Shown here: piece by piece, positions 8,487 to 16,887 of the stretch
Layout of the letters: the number at the start of each line of letters is the position of its first letter
How positions within the stretch are numbered: the first letter of the stretch is position 1
Notes under the pieces: generated by a model
What the model saw: the letters and a program-made list of their open reading frames with translations, nothing else
What the model was told of the DNA's origin: nothing
Databases searched by the model: none
Translations under genes and position numbers: made by a program
Assembly: GCA_910589655.1 (NCBI GenBank)
Contig: CAJUTJ010000020.1
Location: forward strand, 24,665 to 88,664
Source of the DNA: an uncultured Acetatifactor sp.
GTDB taxonomy: Bacteria > Bacillota > Clostridia > Lachnospirales > Lachnospiraceae
Direction of reading: 5' to 3'
DNA length: 64,000 nt

Positions 8487-8545
8487 AACCAAGGCGTCCG
8501 TCTCCCTCCCAAACCGTCACTGAAACACAGATTTTCCATGATGAG

Positions 8546-8573
8546 AGAATGCCCCCACGCTGGGCATTCTTTT
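8546..8573 (+). terminator. Intrinsic terminator after the methyltransferase
   Basis: A 9-bp perfect stem, AGAATGCCC (8546-8554) with GGGCATTCT (8562-8570), followed by TTT. Confidence 0.8.
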
Positions 8574-8621
8574 GCATATAAGCATCCGAAACAGGCCAAA
8601 AACAACGGAAATATGCCGATT

Positions 8622-8677
8622 TCTTAACACTATCTTAACGCCGATTTGTTGATATCAAGAGTGAAAATCTTTATAAT
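8622..8677 (+). promoter_or_regulatory. Promoter with OmpR-type tandem operator, for the histidine kinase/regulator pair
   Basis: -35 TTGATA (8649-8654), 17 bp, -10 TATAAT (8672-8677), a near-consensus sigma-A promoter. Immediately upstream are two direct TCTTAAC repeats, 8622-8628 and 8633-8639, spaced 11 bp apart. That is the arrangement bound by OmpR/PhoB-class dimers, which suggests autoregulation by the downstream regulator. Confidence 0.7.
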
Positions 8678-8713
8678 GAGAACATATTAATATGATGAAC
8701 GGAGAGGTTGTTT

Positions 8714-9847
8714 ATGCTTACCCAAAAACTAAATCTACTTCCTTCATATCAAAAGCATGTTTTCAGTCTGATCACCCTGATTCTCTGTATGGCTGCTGCC
8801 ATGGGTCTTTCTTACGCCTATAACAGCTTGACCTACAGGAATTCTGTCAACGTCACTCTGATTTTCACCTTCTTTCTGATTATTGTGTCCTGCGTAACCG
8901 TAGGGTATTTATATGGTATTCTATTTTCTTTGTTTGCTATGCTCTACTTTTTTCACCACAATCTTCTCATTTCCGATTATTCCATTACTTTTATTTGTAT
9001 GCTGGCAATCACAATCTTTGTCAGCACTCTTTCTTCCCATCTGACGCTTCAGGCAAATATGATCGCCGACAGAGAAAAGCAGCTCACCGAAGCCGAAATG
9101 GAAAAGATGCGCGCCAATCTGCTCCGCGCCATATCCCACGATCTTCGGACTCCCCTCACAGGCATCATCGGAAACAGCGCCGCTTTTCTGGAAAACCAAG
9201 ATCATCTGTCAGAGAAGGAGAAGAGAAACATTGTCACAAATATATATAACGATTCCAACTGGCTCATCAACATGGTTGAAAATCTGCTTATGGTCACACG
9301 TATCAGAAATCAGGATCTACGCATCAGCACCAGTGAGGAATCTATTGAGGAGGTGGTCGCGGAAGCGCTGCTAAAAATGGAAAATCGTCATCCGGAATGC
9401 GTTATACATGCAAAAATCCCCGACGAACTCATTATGCTGCCCATGGATGCCGTTTTGATTGAGCAGGTCACAATCAATCTGTTGGAGAATGCATTGCATC
9501 ACTCTAAAAGCAGTGATCCCATTGATTTTATCGTGAAGGATCTGGGTAAAGAGGTCAGCTTTACGGTCAAAGATTATGGTGTAGGGATTCCCTCAGAGAA
9601 ATTAAACCATTTATTCGACGGCATGGATTACACGAATTCACGGTCCGCAGATACTCATAAAGGAATGGGAATCGGACTTGCAATCTGCAAAACCATCATT
9701 ACCGCGCATCATGGCACATTGATCGGAAGAAACCACAAATGCGGCGCTGAATTTATATTTACACTCCCCAAAACAAAAGAGGAGACTTTTTGCAACAGAA
9801 AGGAAATACATAACTATGAACAGCAAAATAAACATTCTACTTATTGA
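8714..9847 (+). CDS. KdpD-like sensor histidine kinase lacking the N-terminal KdpD/Usp domains
   Basis: 377 residues from the ATG 6 bases after GGAGAGG; a TTG two codons earlier touches that site and is unlikely. Four membrane segments (about residues 12-105) form a DUF4118-type module, as in the C-terminal half of KdpD. HisKA follows (LRAISHDLRTPLTGIIGNSA, His about 140), then HATPase_c with the N box (EQVTINLLENALHHS), G1 (VKDYGVGIPSEK) and G2 (GMGIGLAICK). Full KdpD carries an extra ~400-residue cytoplasmic sensor region, absent here. It overlaps the response-regulator gene by 32 bases. No kdpABC is in the window, so the signal and target are unknown. Confidence 0.88.
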   Translation: MLTQKLNLLPSYQKHVFSLITLILCMAAAMGLSYAYNSLTYRNSVNVTLIFTFFLIIVSCVTVGYLYGILFSLFAMLYFFHHNLLISDYSITFICMLAITIFVSTLSSHLTLQANMIADREKQLTEAEMEKMRANLLRAISHDLRTPLTGIIGNSAAFLENQDHLSEKEKRNIVTNIYNDSNWLINMVENLLMVTRIRNQDLRISTSEESIEEVVAEALLKMENRHPECVIHAKIPDELIMLPMDAVLIEQVTINLLENALHHSKSSDPIDFIVKDLGKEVSFTVKDYGVGIPSEKLNHLFDGMDYTNSRSADTHKGMGIGLAICKTIITAHHGTLIGRNHKCGAEFIFTLPKTKEETFCNRKEIHNYEQQNKHSTY

Positions 9848-10511
9848 AGACGACAAAAGCATTAATACCTTTATCACCACTTCTCTGTGCGGCAACGGAT
9901 ACCGCGTCATCACTGCGCTTACCGGAAAAGAAGGAGTAAGTCTGGCTGCCTCGCTCTGTCCCGATGTCATTCTTTTGGATTTAGGACTCCCTGATATAGA
10001 CGGTTGTGACGTACTGAAACAATTGCGCAGCTGGAGCAGCATCTCCGTTATCGTCATCTCTGCCCGCACAAAGGAACAGGATAAGGTAACGGCTCTTGAC
10101 CTTGGGGCGGACGATTACATTACCAAGCCATTCGGCACTGCGGAACTGATGGCACGAATCCGAACCTCTCTCCGCCACAGTCGTACTGCCGCACCGGACA
10201 AAGTTTACAAAGCTGCCGGTCTGGAAATCTACTTTGAGAGAAGAATGATTTATGTACACGGAGAAGAAGTCCATCTCACCCATGTGGAATACCAGCTGTT
10301 GTCGCTGCTGGCAGAAAATTCAGGCAAAGTGCTGACTTATAAATTCATTATGAATTCCATCTGGGGACCGTATATGGACAGCAACAATCAGATTCTTCGT
10401 GTTAATATGGCGAATATCAGACGCAAAATAGAGAAGAATCCCGCTCAGCCGCAGTATGTTTTCACAGAAATCGGCATCGGCTACCGTATGCGGGAAAACG
10501 AAAACATTTAA
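9816..10511 (+). CDS. KdpE/OmpR-family response regulator
   Basis: 231 residues. The receiver domain (residues 1-~118) has the acidic pair (LLIEDD), phospho-acceptor Asp in DVILLDLGLPDIDG, the Thr/Ser position (VIVISA) and Lys in DYITKPFGTAELMARI. The OmpR winged helix follows (about 130-228: VHLTHVEYQLLSLLAENSG, then NQILRVNMANIRRKIE and GIGYRM). Its start lies inside the kinase gene, so the two are coupled. Likely target: the tandem TCTTAAC repeats upstream of the operon, and unlinked genes. Confidence 0.9.
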   Translation: MNSKINILLIEDDKSINTFITTSLCGNGYRVITALTGKEGVSLAASLCPDVILLDLGLPDIDGCDVLKQLRSWSSISVIVISARTKEQDKVTALDLGADDYITKPFGTAELMARIRTSLRHSRTAAPDKVYKAAGLEIYFERRMIYVHGEEVHLTHVEYQLLSLLAENSGKVLTYKFIMNSIWGPYMDSNNQILRVNMANIRRKIEKNPAQPQYVFTEIGIGYRMRENENI

Positions 10512-10560
10512 CCCTTTCCACCCGAATTCCATTCGTTGTTCCAAAGCAATCGGTCAAGAC

Positions 10561-10588
10561 ATCTATCTTGCATAACCGCAAGATAGAT
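10561..10588. repeat. Perfect 11-bp hairpin between convergent genes
   Basis: ATCTATCTTGC (10561-10571) pairs with GCAAGATAGAT (10578-10588) across a 6-base loop. Neither side has a T-run, so it is not a classical terminator, though it sits where convergent transcripts end. Confidence 0.55.
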
Positions 10589-10668
10589 TGCGCTTGCGAA
10601 ATCCGGCGCCGATTTACATGGCACAGCAGACCGCGAGGCAAGGCGTCCGGACCGAAGGATTGAATTTA

Positions 10669-11676
10669 TCACTTCAAAACAGAGTCTGCCACATCCCACA
10701 TTTCGTCAGCCGTAAGATACCCGTCAAAAATAATTCTCATTCCGTCAGGGTAATGCAGCGTAAAAGAAATCTGTCCCTCTATGGGTTCCGGAACCATTTC
10801 CCTTTCAAATTCCTGCGCAAAATATTCATGCAGGCCGTCGCACTTCTCCAGCTCTGTCTTCGTCATTGGTTCTGCTAAAGTCATGTCCAGACAGAGAATA
10901 TGTTCTCCGTTGCTCCACTTAAAAATCATATTGTTCCATACATCGGGATCGGAACTCTGCCTTGCCGCCAGAGCCTTATAGCCTTCCGGCAGAAAGGTTG
11001 GCATATAGCCGTTGAAGGGCTCTATCCTGCATGCCTCCTCCCAGACCAGCAGCTGTCTGGAATCCGTAATGGCATACTCCTTCTCAAGCAAATCCGCCCA
11101 TTCGGAATCCATATTCTGGTATGCTCCCGAATCCGATTCCTGACCGGAGCCGAGTTTCACGCTTTCGGATACGGGTGCGGATGCCTGTTCCCGACCGGGC
11201 ACGGCTGTCTGATCCTGCATATCCTGAATTTCGGGCCGGACCGCGGCCTCATCGGACGCCGCCAGAGCCTTGTCGTCCACGGCAGTGGATTCCGTTCTCA
11301 TTCCCTCCGTCATCAATGACGCTTGGGATTCGGGCACAGCCGCAGCCGTCACGGGTTCCGTCCCTTCTTCGTCATATTCATAATTGTATCCCCTGCCTGC
11401 CGTGTCGGCTGACTGTTCCCCGCCGGCCAATGCCGCAGGTGAGTTGTTCTGCATTGAGGCGGAATCATTTGCACCACAAGGCGCCGTCACCAGACGGTAG
11501 CCCGTCCATGCCGCCGCTCCCACTGCCACGAGGCAGAAACATGCCGCTATTGTCTTGCCATATTTCCAAAAAACCCGATAAACAGAGCTTTTGCTTTCTT
11601 TCCGATTACACCGCTCCAAAAGCTCCTCATCCACATCGGACAAAGCTTCAAAGAGTTTCATTGCCTGATCGCTCAT
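10669..11676 (-). CDS. Membrane anti-sigma factor-like protein
   Basis: 335 residues. A cytoplasmic N-terminus (about 1-38, MSDQAMKLFEALSDVDEELL) precedes one membrane helix (TIAACFCLVAVGAAAWTGYR). A long, low-complexity external linker rich in Ala, Ser, Glu and Asp spans about 70-190. A C-terminal globular domain follows (IEPFNGYMPTFLPEGYKALA, ending in a LPEGxY-type motif found in DUF4367/anti-sigma-like proteins). The start codon overlaps the stop of the ECF sigma gene, the usual arrangement for an ECF sigma and its membrane anti-sigma. No RsiW-type zinc motif is visible. Function is inferred mainly from context. Confidence 0.75.
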   Translation of the reverse strand: MSDQAMKLFEALSDVDEELLERCNRKESKSSVYRVFWKYGKTIAACFCLVAVGAAAWTGYRLVTAPCGANDSASMQNNSPAALAGGEQSADTAGRGYNYEYDEEGTEPVTAAAVPESQASLMTEGMRTESTAVDDKALAASDEAAVRPEIQDMQDQTAVPGREQASAPVSESVKLGSGQESDSGAYQNMDSEWADLLEKEYAITDSRQLLVWEEACRIEPFNGYMPTFLPEGYKALAARQSSDPDVWNNMIFKWSNGEHILCLDMTLAEPMTKTELEKCDGLHEYFAQEFEREMVPEPIEGQISFTLHYPDGMRIIFDGYLTADEMWDVADSVLK

Positions 11677-12233
11677 AACACCACACCTTCCTTTTCCAAA
11701 TAGTCCTTTAACCGCGCTCTGGTGCGGAAAAGCATTGTTTTTACCGTGTTCAGTTTTATACCGTAGCGTTTCCCGATCTCACTGTATTCTTCCACATACC
11801 AGTATCTGCGTAAAAATACATTGCATTCCTTTTCGGGCAAGGTATGTAGAAACTCATTAATCAATCTGCCCAATTCCGCAGCCTCCACCTCGTCCTCCGT
11901 ATTATGTCTGTCAGGCACACATTCCGTCAGTTCGTCCAATGCCACCGGCATCTCTCCGCTTCCACGTTTCATGGCATGTTTCCCCTTCCATTTGTCAAAG
12001 GACAGATTACGGGTAATCGTTCCCAAAAAAAGTTCCAGCCTTTCCGGCCTCTTGGGGGGAATCACATTCCATGCCCGAAACCATGTATCATTGACACATT
12101 CGTCGGAGTCTTCCCTGTCCTTTAAAATATTAAATGCAATACTATAACAATATCTTCCGTACCTATGCTGGGTTTCATGGATAGCGCGCTCATCTCTCGC
12201 CCAGTAAAGGTTTATGATATCCGTATCCTTCAA
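11673..12233 (-). CDS. ECF-type RNA polymerase sigma factor
   Basis: 186 residues. Region 2 is recognisable (HETQHRYGRYCYSIAFNILK, then DREDSDECVNDTWFRAWNVI) and so is region 4 with its helix-turn-helix (LPEKECNVFLRRYWYVEEYS, then EIGKRYGIKLNTVKTMLFRT). The start is TTG, chosen because AGGAGG lies 7 bases upstream and no other start fits. That ribosome-binding site is the last part of a large repeat array (12245-12790). It is followed, with overlap, by a membrane protein that is the likely anti-sigma. Confidence 0.9.
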   Translation of the reverse strand: MKDTDIINLYWARDERAIHETQHRYGRYCYSIAFNILKDREDSDECVNDTWFRAWNVIPPKRPERLELFLGTITRNLSFDKWKGKHAMKRGSGEMPVALDELTECVPDRHNTEDEVEAAELGRLINEFLHTLPEKECNVFLRRYWYVEEYSEIGKRYGIKLNTVKTMLFRTRARLKDYLEKEGVVL

Positions 12234-12244
12234 GGCCTTTCCTC

Positions 12245-12790
12245 CTATTCCAGTTCCGCTTCTTTATTCCAGTTCCGCTTCTGCATTCCAGCCCCCCAGC
12301 TCAGGGAAGTAATTTCATCTGCATAGGGCGCAGCTGAAATTTCTTCCGGGGGGCTTGCATTTCGAAGCTGTTTTTTTTGATTCCGGTTCCGCTTCTTTAT
12401 TCCAGTTCCGCTTCTGCATTCCAGCCCCCCGGCTCTGGGAAGTAATTTCATCTGCATAGAACGCAGCTGAAATTTCTTCCGGGGGCTTGCATTTCGAAGC
12501 TGTTTTTTTGATTCCGGTTCCGCTTCTTTGATTCCAGTTCCGCTTCTGCATTCCAGCCCCCCAGCTCTGGGAAGTAATTTCATCTGCATAGGGCGCAGCT
12601 GAAATTTCTTCCGGGGGCCTTGCATTTCGAAGCTGTTTTTTTGATTCCAGTTCCGCTTATTTATTCCAGTTCCGCTTCTGCATTCCAGCCCCCGGCTCTG
12701 GGAAGTAATTTCATCTGCATAGAACGCAGCTGAAATTTCTTCCGGGGGGCTTGCATTTCGAAGCTGTTTTTTTGATTTCGAAGCTGTTGT
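12245..12790. repeat. Four tandem ~132-bp repeats ending in the ribosome-binding site of the sigma factor gene
   Basis: The motif CTGCATTCCAGCC recurs at 12281, 12414, 12546 and 12678, giving a unit of 132-133 bp. Each unit has an 18-bp-arm imperfect hairpin (GGAAGTAATTTCATCTGC with GCAGCTGAAATTTCTTCC) flanked by short TTCCAGTTCCG/TTCCGGTTCCG blocks. On the minus strand the array ends GGAACTGGAATAGGAGG, whose AGGAGG is the sigma gene's Shine-Dalgarno. Related arrays lie at 19678, 22560 and 40221. Open frames through it encode only the repeat and are not genes. Confidence 0.85.
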
Positions 12791-12877
12791 ATGTTTGTAT
12801 TCTATTGATACAGACGACTTTTGGGGGCGAGAGTTTCTTCCTGTCGAAATATTCTCTGCTATTGTCGAAATTATGTG

Positions 12878-12909
12878 GAAAAAGAATGGCACCTACATCA
12901 AAGGTGCCA
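12878..12909 (-). terminator. Intrinsic terminator at the end of the lipid gene block
   Basis: On the minus strand the stem TGGCACCT/AGGTGCCA (12887-12894 with 12902-12909) is followed by TTCTTTTTCC. The stem overlaps the last codons of the cardiolipin synthase gene. Confidence 0.85.
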
Positions 12910-14452
12910 CTACTCTCATTAACCGGCCCAGAAACCTCTCCCTGAGCTTCAGTTTCTTATAGTCTTCTGCTTTCATCTCAATACACTTTTTCAAAGTGCC
13001 CTGTACGTCCCTCTCCATCACCTTTATCTGCGAATTTCGGTACAGCACCGCGCCGCATTCAAAATGATGGTACAGGCTGCGGTAATCCAGATTCACCGTC
13101 CCCACCACGGCTTTCAGTTCATCCGCCACAAACAGTTTTGCATGGACAAATCCCGGTTCATACTCGTAAATTTTTACCCCCGCATCCAACAGTTCGTTAT
13201 AATATGTCTTGGCCAAATAAAAGGCATATTTCTTATCCGGCACATGGGGCATAATTATCACAACCTCCACTCCCCTTTTGGCCGCAAAGCACAACGCCAT
13301 CATCATCTGATAATCCAAGATCAGATACGGTGTCATGATATGCACATAAGTGTGCGCCGTATTGATAATATCCAGATATACCTTCTCCCCTACCCGTTCC
13401 GGCCCCAGAGGACAGACACTGTACGGTATCACATAGCCGTCACTGGGACAGGACACGTCTTTCGGGCAGATATATCTATCATAGGTGTCTTTCTGCCGTT
13501 CCGATTCGTTCCAAAGCTCCAGAAACATATAGGTAAAACGCTCTACGGCATCTCCCATAAGCTTTAAGCCCACATCCTTCCAGTGCCCGAAACGCTGCTT
13601 CTCATTGATATATTCATCCGCTATGTTAATGCCGCCGGTGAAAGCCACACGTCCGTCCACCACCAGAATCTTCCGGTGATCCCGGTTGTTGTAGTGGGGA
13701 GAAAAAATAGGTCTGATGGGAGAGAACATTTTGCACTTTATTCCTTCCTCTTCCATCATTTTGGGGAAAAAGCTGGGAAGGTTCCACAATACATTGGTGC
13801 CGTCATATAAGAAACGCACCTCCACGCCCTGCTGTGCTTTTTCCTTTAATACATCCAGAATCGTCTCCATCATCCTGCCGCCGCTGACAATGAAGAATTC
13901 CATAAAGATAAATTTCTCCGCCTTCATCAGTTCCTCGATCATGGCCGGAAACTGCTCGTCCCCTAATGTATAATATGTGACCTGCGTATTTTCATATACG
14001 GGACTGTTATCCCACTTTTCCAAATAATGAGCCAGCTGCCCGATAGCAGGACTTTCCTGTCTTAATTTTTCTTTGGATGCTTCTCTGGGCTTTACATACG
14101 TCCTCGTATAGCGAGCCAGCTTCTGCAGCCTGCCGTACATAACTTTCATCCCCGGCTGCATAATAATCGTTGTATAAAAGATAGCTCCAAATATAGGAAA
14201 TATAGCAATGGGAAACATCCACGCCAGCTTCATATCCGGATTTCCTCCGGCATTAAAAATATGGATCACGGCCACACCGCTTATAATGAGAAAGAAAATA
14301 TAAAACAGATAGCTGTAGCCCCGCAGCCAGTAAAAAGCAACCACCAGCAATATCAGCTGCGCCAGAAAGCCCAACATTATTACGGCCGTCCTTCCGTAAA
14401 TCATTGTCTTTATATTTCCGAAGCGGTTATTTCCTTTTGTACCTGTACTCAT
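12893..14452 (-). CDS. cls: Cardiolipin synthase
   Basis: 519 residues from the ATG preceded by GGGGAATTAC; a start 19 codons earlier (14509) is possible but has no clear ribosome-binding site. Two or three membrane segments (about residues 18-110) anchor the enzyme. Two phospholipase-D HKD motifs follow: HRKILVVDGRVAFTGGINIA and HAKLFVADELKAVVGTVNLD. Together they form the active site that joins two phosphatidylglycerols into cardiolipin and glycerol. It is the last gene of a run starting with the FabT-like regulator and the hybrid kinase, 85 bases after the latter, and links membrane-lipid composition to that regulation. Confidence 0.92.
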   Translation of the reverse strand: MSTGTKGNNRFGNIKTMIYGRTAVIMLGFLAQLILLVVAFYWLRGYSYLFYIFFLIISGVAVIHIFNAGGNPDMKLAWMFPIAIFPIFGAIFYTTIIMQPGMKVMYGRLQKLARYTRTYVKPREASKEKLRQESPAIGQLAHYLEKWDNSPVYENTQVTYYTLGDEQFPAMIEELMKAEKFIFMEFFIVSGGRMMETILDVLKEKAQQGVEVRFLYDGTNVLWNLPSFFPKMMEEEGIKCKMFSPIRPIFSPHYNNRDHRKILVVDGRVAFTGGINIADEYINEKQRFGHWKDVGLKLMGDAVERFTYMFLELWNESERQKDTYDRYICPKDVSCPSDGYVIPYSVCPLGPERVGEKVYLDIINTAHTYVHIMTPYLILDYQMMMALCFAAKRGVEVVIIMPHVPDKKYAFYLAKTYYNELLDAGVKIYEYEPGFVHAKLFVADELKAVVGTVNLDYRSLYHHFECGAVLYRNSQIKVMERDVQGTLKKCIEMKAEDYKKLKLRERFLGRLMRVVAPLM

Positions 14453-14537
14453 GTAATTCCCCATTCCGAAGCATTCTTTCAGCTTCCAGACATAACGGCG
14501 CCCATTCATACCGCCAACACAGACACACCGACAGCGG

Positions 14538-16220
14538 TTATGCCAAAAGCTTTTCCAGTACCTGTTTAAATTCCCCCACCTGAAAAGGCTTCGTCAAAAA
14601 TTCATTCATTCCGCTGTTAAGTGCCTTCCGGCGCTCCTCGTCATTATCATGTATCGTCAACGCTATGATCTGAATCTTTTTACCGTCCACATGCTCGGAC
14701 CGCCGGATCTCTGATGCCAGCTGGTGCCCGTCCATCTCCGGCATCTCAAGATCCGTCAGAACCACGCCAAAAGTGCCCGGTGCACTTTCACGAAATACTT
14801 TCAACGCTTGTTCGCCGCTTCCGCAGCTGACAGAGGGAAAATTATTCACGGCCAGCATCTCCGATGCCATTTCCAGATGCAGCTCATTGTCGTCCACCAC
14901 GAGAATTTTCAAGTCTTCCTTTTTCTCCTGCTCCGGACATTCTCCCTGCTGCAAAGCGTTTTTTACATGCTCCAGTTGAAAATAGAGCGTAAAGCAGCTT
15001 CCCTCGCCTACCTTGCTCTCCGCTTCTATCCTGCCGCCCATGGCATCCAGCGTCCGTTTGACAAATAAAAGCCCCAGACCGATATCGTCTCTCACTCTGT
15101 CCCGTATGCTGCCGTTTTGAGCAAACAGACTGCGAATAGCGGTCAAAAGCTCGTCTTCGATGCCACAGCCCGTATCCCGGACCGATACCGCCACTTCATC
15201 CCGGTTCTCTCCGGCCTCTATCCGCCATGCTTTCAGCAATACGCTGCCCCCCTTACGGTTATATTTATATGCATTGGACAGCAATGCATTGAGAAGCTGG
15301 GCAAGCCTGCTTCCGTCCCCATTATACCTCTCCTCCAGTTCTTCGTCCAACTCCATATGAAATGTAATTTGGGCGGGAGCCGCATCCACATTTCTACAGT
15401 AATTCTGACAATTCCGCATAATTTCCCGGAGCGAAAAAGGAGCCTTGGAAAATTTAACGCGCCATTCACGGTAAATGCCGATTTGGATCATATCATCCAG
15501 CATAGTCAGCATATAATTTCCCAAGCTATCCGCACGTGTGAGACAATGTCCGGCCTGCTGCAGTTCTTCCTTTTCTATCATTTCCCTTGCAAGCGTATTC
15601 AATTCAATAATTTCATTCATCGGAATGCGCAGATCATGGCATATATATCTCAGGAATTCCGTTTTGGAAAGCTCCGCATCTCTGGTTCTCTGCAGCACCT
15701 CCCAGAGCTGCTCCTTATAGAGCTCTTCGGCACGAACCGATTCATCCACATTCCTTGCATAAACCATAACACAGTCAGGTTCCTTGGCCGGAATGATAAC
15801 CGTCTGCATCCACTGGTATTCCGGCGTCCACTGCCTTCTCTTATAAATGCAGGTATCACTGACCTGCACACTCTCCCTGACTCTGCGCATATGAGCCAGA
15901 GAGGTAAAAGTTCTGACCTTTTCCTGATCTTCCGGATAAACGGCCTCCAGAAAAGAATCCCTGAATTCATACCAGTCATAGGTTTCAAACGGTACTGCCC
16001 TTTTTTCACTCTTATCCCTGATAAAGACGCATTCCGCCGTGCGGTAATTAATTTTTACGATTCGCTGGAAAACGTCGTCCAACACTTCCAGCGCCATATT
16101 CACTAACGCATTTTTCCGGTGGATTTTCATGCAAAACCGGACGATAAAAAATAGTAATAAAGCCACTATACACATAAGCATAGTGGCACCTGCGGCATAT
16201 AAAATCTGTTCTCTGTCCAT
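14538..16220 (-). CDS. Hybrid sensor histidine kinase/response regulator
   Basis: 560 residues. One N-terminal membrane helix (about 8-30) is followed by a PAS-like region (about 50-180), then a HisKA-like dimerisation domain with the phospho-His in FLRYICHDLRIPMNEIIELN. HATPase_c has LLNALLSNAYKYNRKGG, RDTGCGIEDE and DDIGLGLLFVKRTLDAMGGR. The C-terminal receiver has LKILVVDDNELH, the phospho-acceptor Asp in VVLTDLEMPEMDG and Lys in NEFLTKPFQVGEF. No HPt domain or DNA-binding output is fused, so a partner is needed elsewhere. It starts 3 bases after the FabT-like gene, so the two are almost certainly coexpressed. Confidence 0.9.
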   Translation of the reverse strand: MDREQILYAAGATMLMCIVALLLFFIVRFCMKIHRKNALVNMALEVLDDVFQRIVKINYRTAECVFIRDKSEKRAVPFETYDWYEFRDSFLEAVYPEDQEKVRTFTSLAHMRRVRESVQVSDTCIYKRRQWTPEYQWMQTVIIPAKEPDCVMVYARNVDESVRAEELYKEQLWEVLQRTRDAELSKTEFLRYICHDLRIPMNEIIELNTLAREMIEKEELQQAGHCLTRADSLGNYMLTMLDDMIQIGIYREWRVKFSKAPFSLREIMRNCQNYCRNVDAAPAQITFHMELDEELEERYNGDGSRLAQLLNALLSNAYKYNRKGGSVLLKAWRIEAGENRDEVAVSVRDTGCGIEDELLTAIRSLFAQNGSIRDRVRDDIGLGLLFVKRTLDAMGGRIEAESKVGEGSCFTLYFQLEHVKNALQQGECPEQEKKEDLKILVVDDNELHLEMASEMLAVNNFPSVSCGSGEQALKVFRESAPGTFGVVLTDLEMPEMDGHQLASEIRRSEHVDGKKIQIIALTIHDNDEERRKALNSGMNEFLTKPFQVGEFKQVLEKLLA

Positions 16221-16223
16221 GGC

Positions 16224-16673
16224 CTATGTCGTTCCTTCCGGCTCCAGAAATTGATTCAGATTTTGGAGACAGCGATAAAGAATTTCCATCTCCTCCTCAC
16301 TCAAATCCTTTACGATAGCCTTTATCATTTTTTTGTGAAAATCTCGGTGATGATAAAAAGCTTTCCTGCCTTTGTCGGTGAGCAGCACATAGACGACACG
16401 CTTGTCCTCCTGACTGCGCTCACGTCTGATATAACCCTTTCTCTCCAGACCGTTCATGTTAGTAGTCAGAGTGCTGACGGTGACAGCCATCCTATGTGCA
16501 ATAACGGACATATTTCTGGGCTCCTCAACTCCGATTGCTTCAATTATATGCATATCGTTGTTGGTAATATCCTGAAACTGTGATGTGATAACAGCCTTTC
16601 CTTCCATGTCCATCACATGATTAAACAGATTTACCAAAAGTTCATTGATTGAGTGCCTTGTACTCTGTCCCAT
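16224..16673 (-). CDS. fabT: MarR-family regulator, probable FabT repressor of fatty-acid synthesis
   Basis: 149 residues with a MarR winged helix: helix-turn-helix in MSVIAHRMAVTVSTLTTNMN and wing in RKGYIRRERSQEDKRVVYVL. In lactic-acid bacteria and relatives, a MarR protein encoded beside fabH (FabT) represses the fab genes by binding TTTGAnnnTCAAA-like palindromes when loaded with acyl-ACP. Here it lies just after fabH, and three such boxes lie behind the promoter of the fab cluster (25022-25066). Motif and context make FabT the best call. The gene then reads into the hybrid kinase and cls, so those may share its control. Confidence 0.82.
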   Translation of the reverse strand: MGQSTRHSINELLVNLFNHVMDMEGKAVITSQFQDITNNDMHIIEAIGVEEPRNMSVIAHRMAVTVSTLTTNMNGLERKGYIRRERSQEDKRVVYVLLTDKGRKAFYHHRDFHKKMIKAIVKDLSEEEMEILYRCLQNLNQFLEPEGTT

Positions 16674-16755
16674 GTTATACCGATGCCTTTCATCTACCGA
16701 TAAGGCTGCCCGAAGCGGAGCAAAACCTCATACTATAAATTTACTCATTTCCCCA

Positions 16756-16775
16756 AAAAAGTCAATGGACTTTTT
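16756..16775. promoter_or_regulatory. Palindrome upstream of fabT
   Basis: AAAAAGTC (16756-16763) and GACTTTTT (16768-16775) flank AATG. The minus strand also offers a TTGACT -35 here with a weak AT-rich -10 about 16 bp on. Possible operator or promoter for fabT, distinct from the TTTGA/TCAAA boxes. Weakly supported. Confidence 0.35.
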
Positions 16776-16887
16776 CAAATTATATTTCAGTAACGGTTCG
16801 GCTCTCCGCTGACGGCAGTAAGTCCTCTGTGAATCAATACACAACAGCTCCGGATTATCCTGCCGGAAAGATAACGGCGGCGGCATG

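Noticed and set aside
10561..10588. Intrinsic terminator between convergent genes
   Set aside because: The hairpin is perfect but neither strand has a T-run, so it is listed only as a hairpin.
12245..12790. CRISPR array
   Set aside because: Units are 132 bp, nearly identical throughout and without unique spacers; no cas genes are near.
12245..12892. 215-aa protein made of repeats
   Set aside because: It is the translation of the 132-bp tandem array, breaks across different frames and has no start signal.
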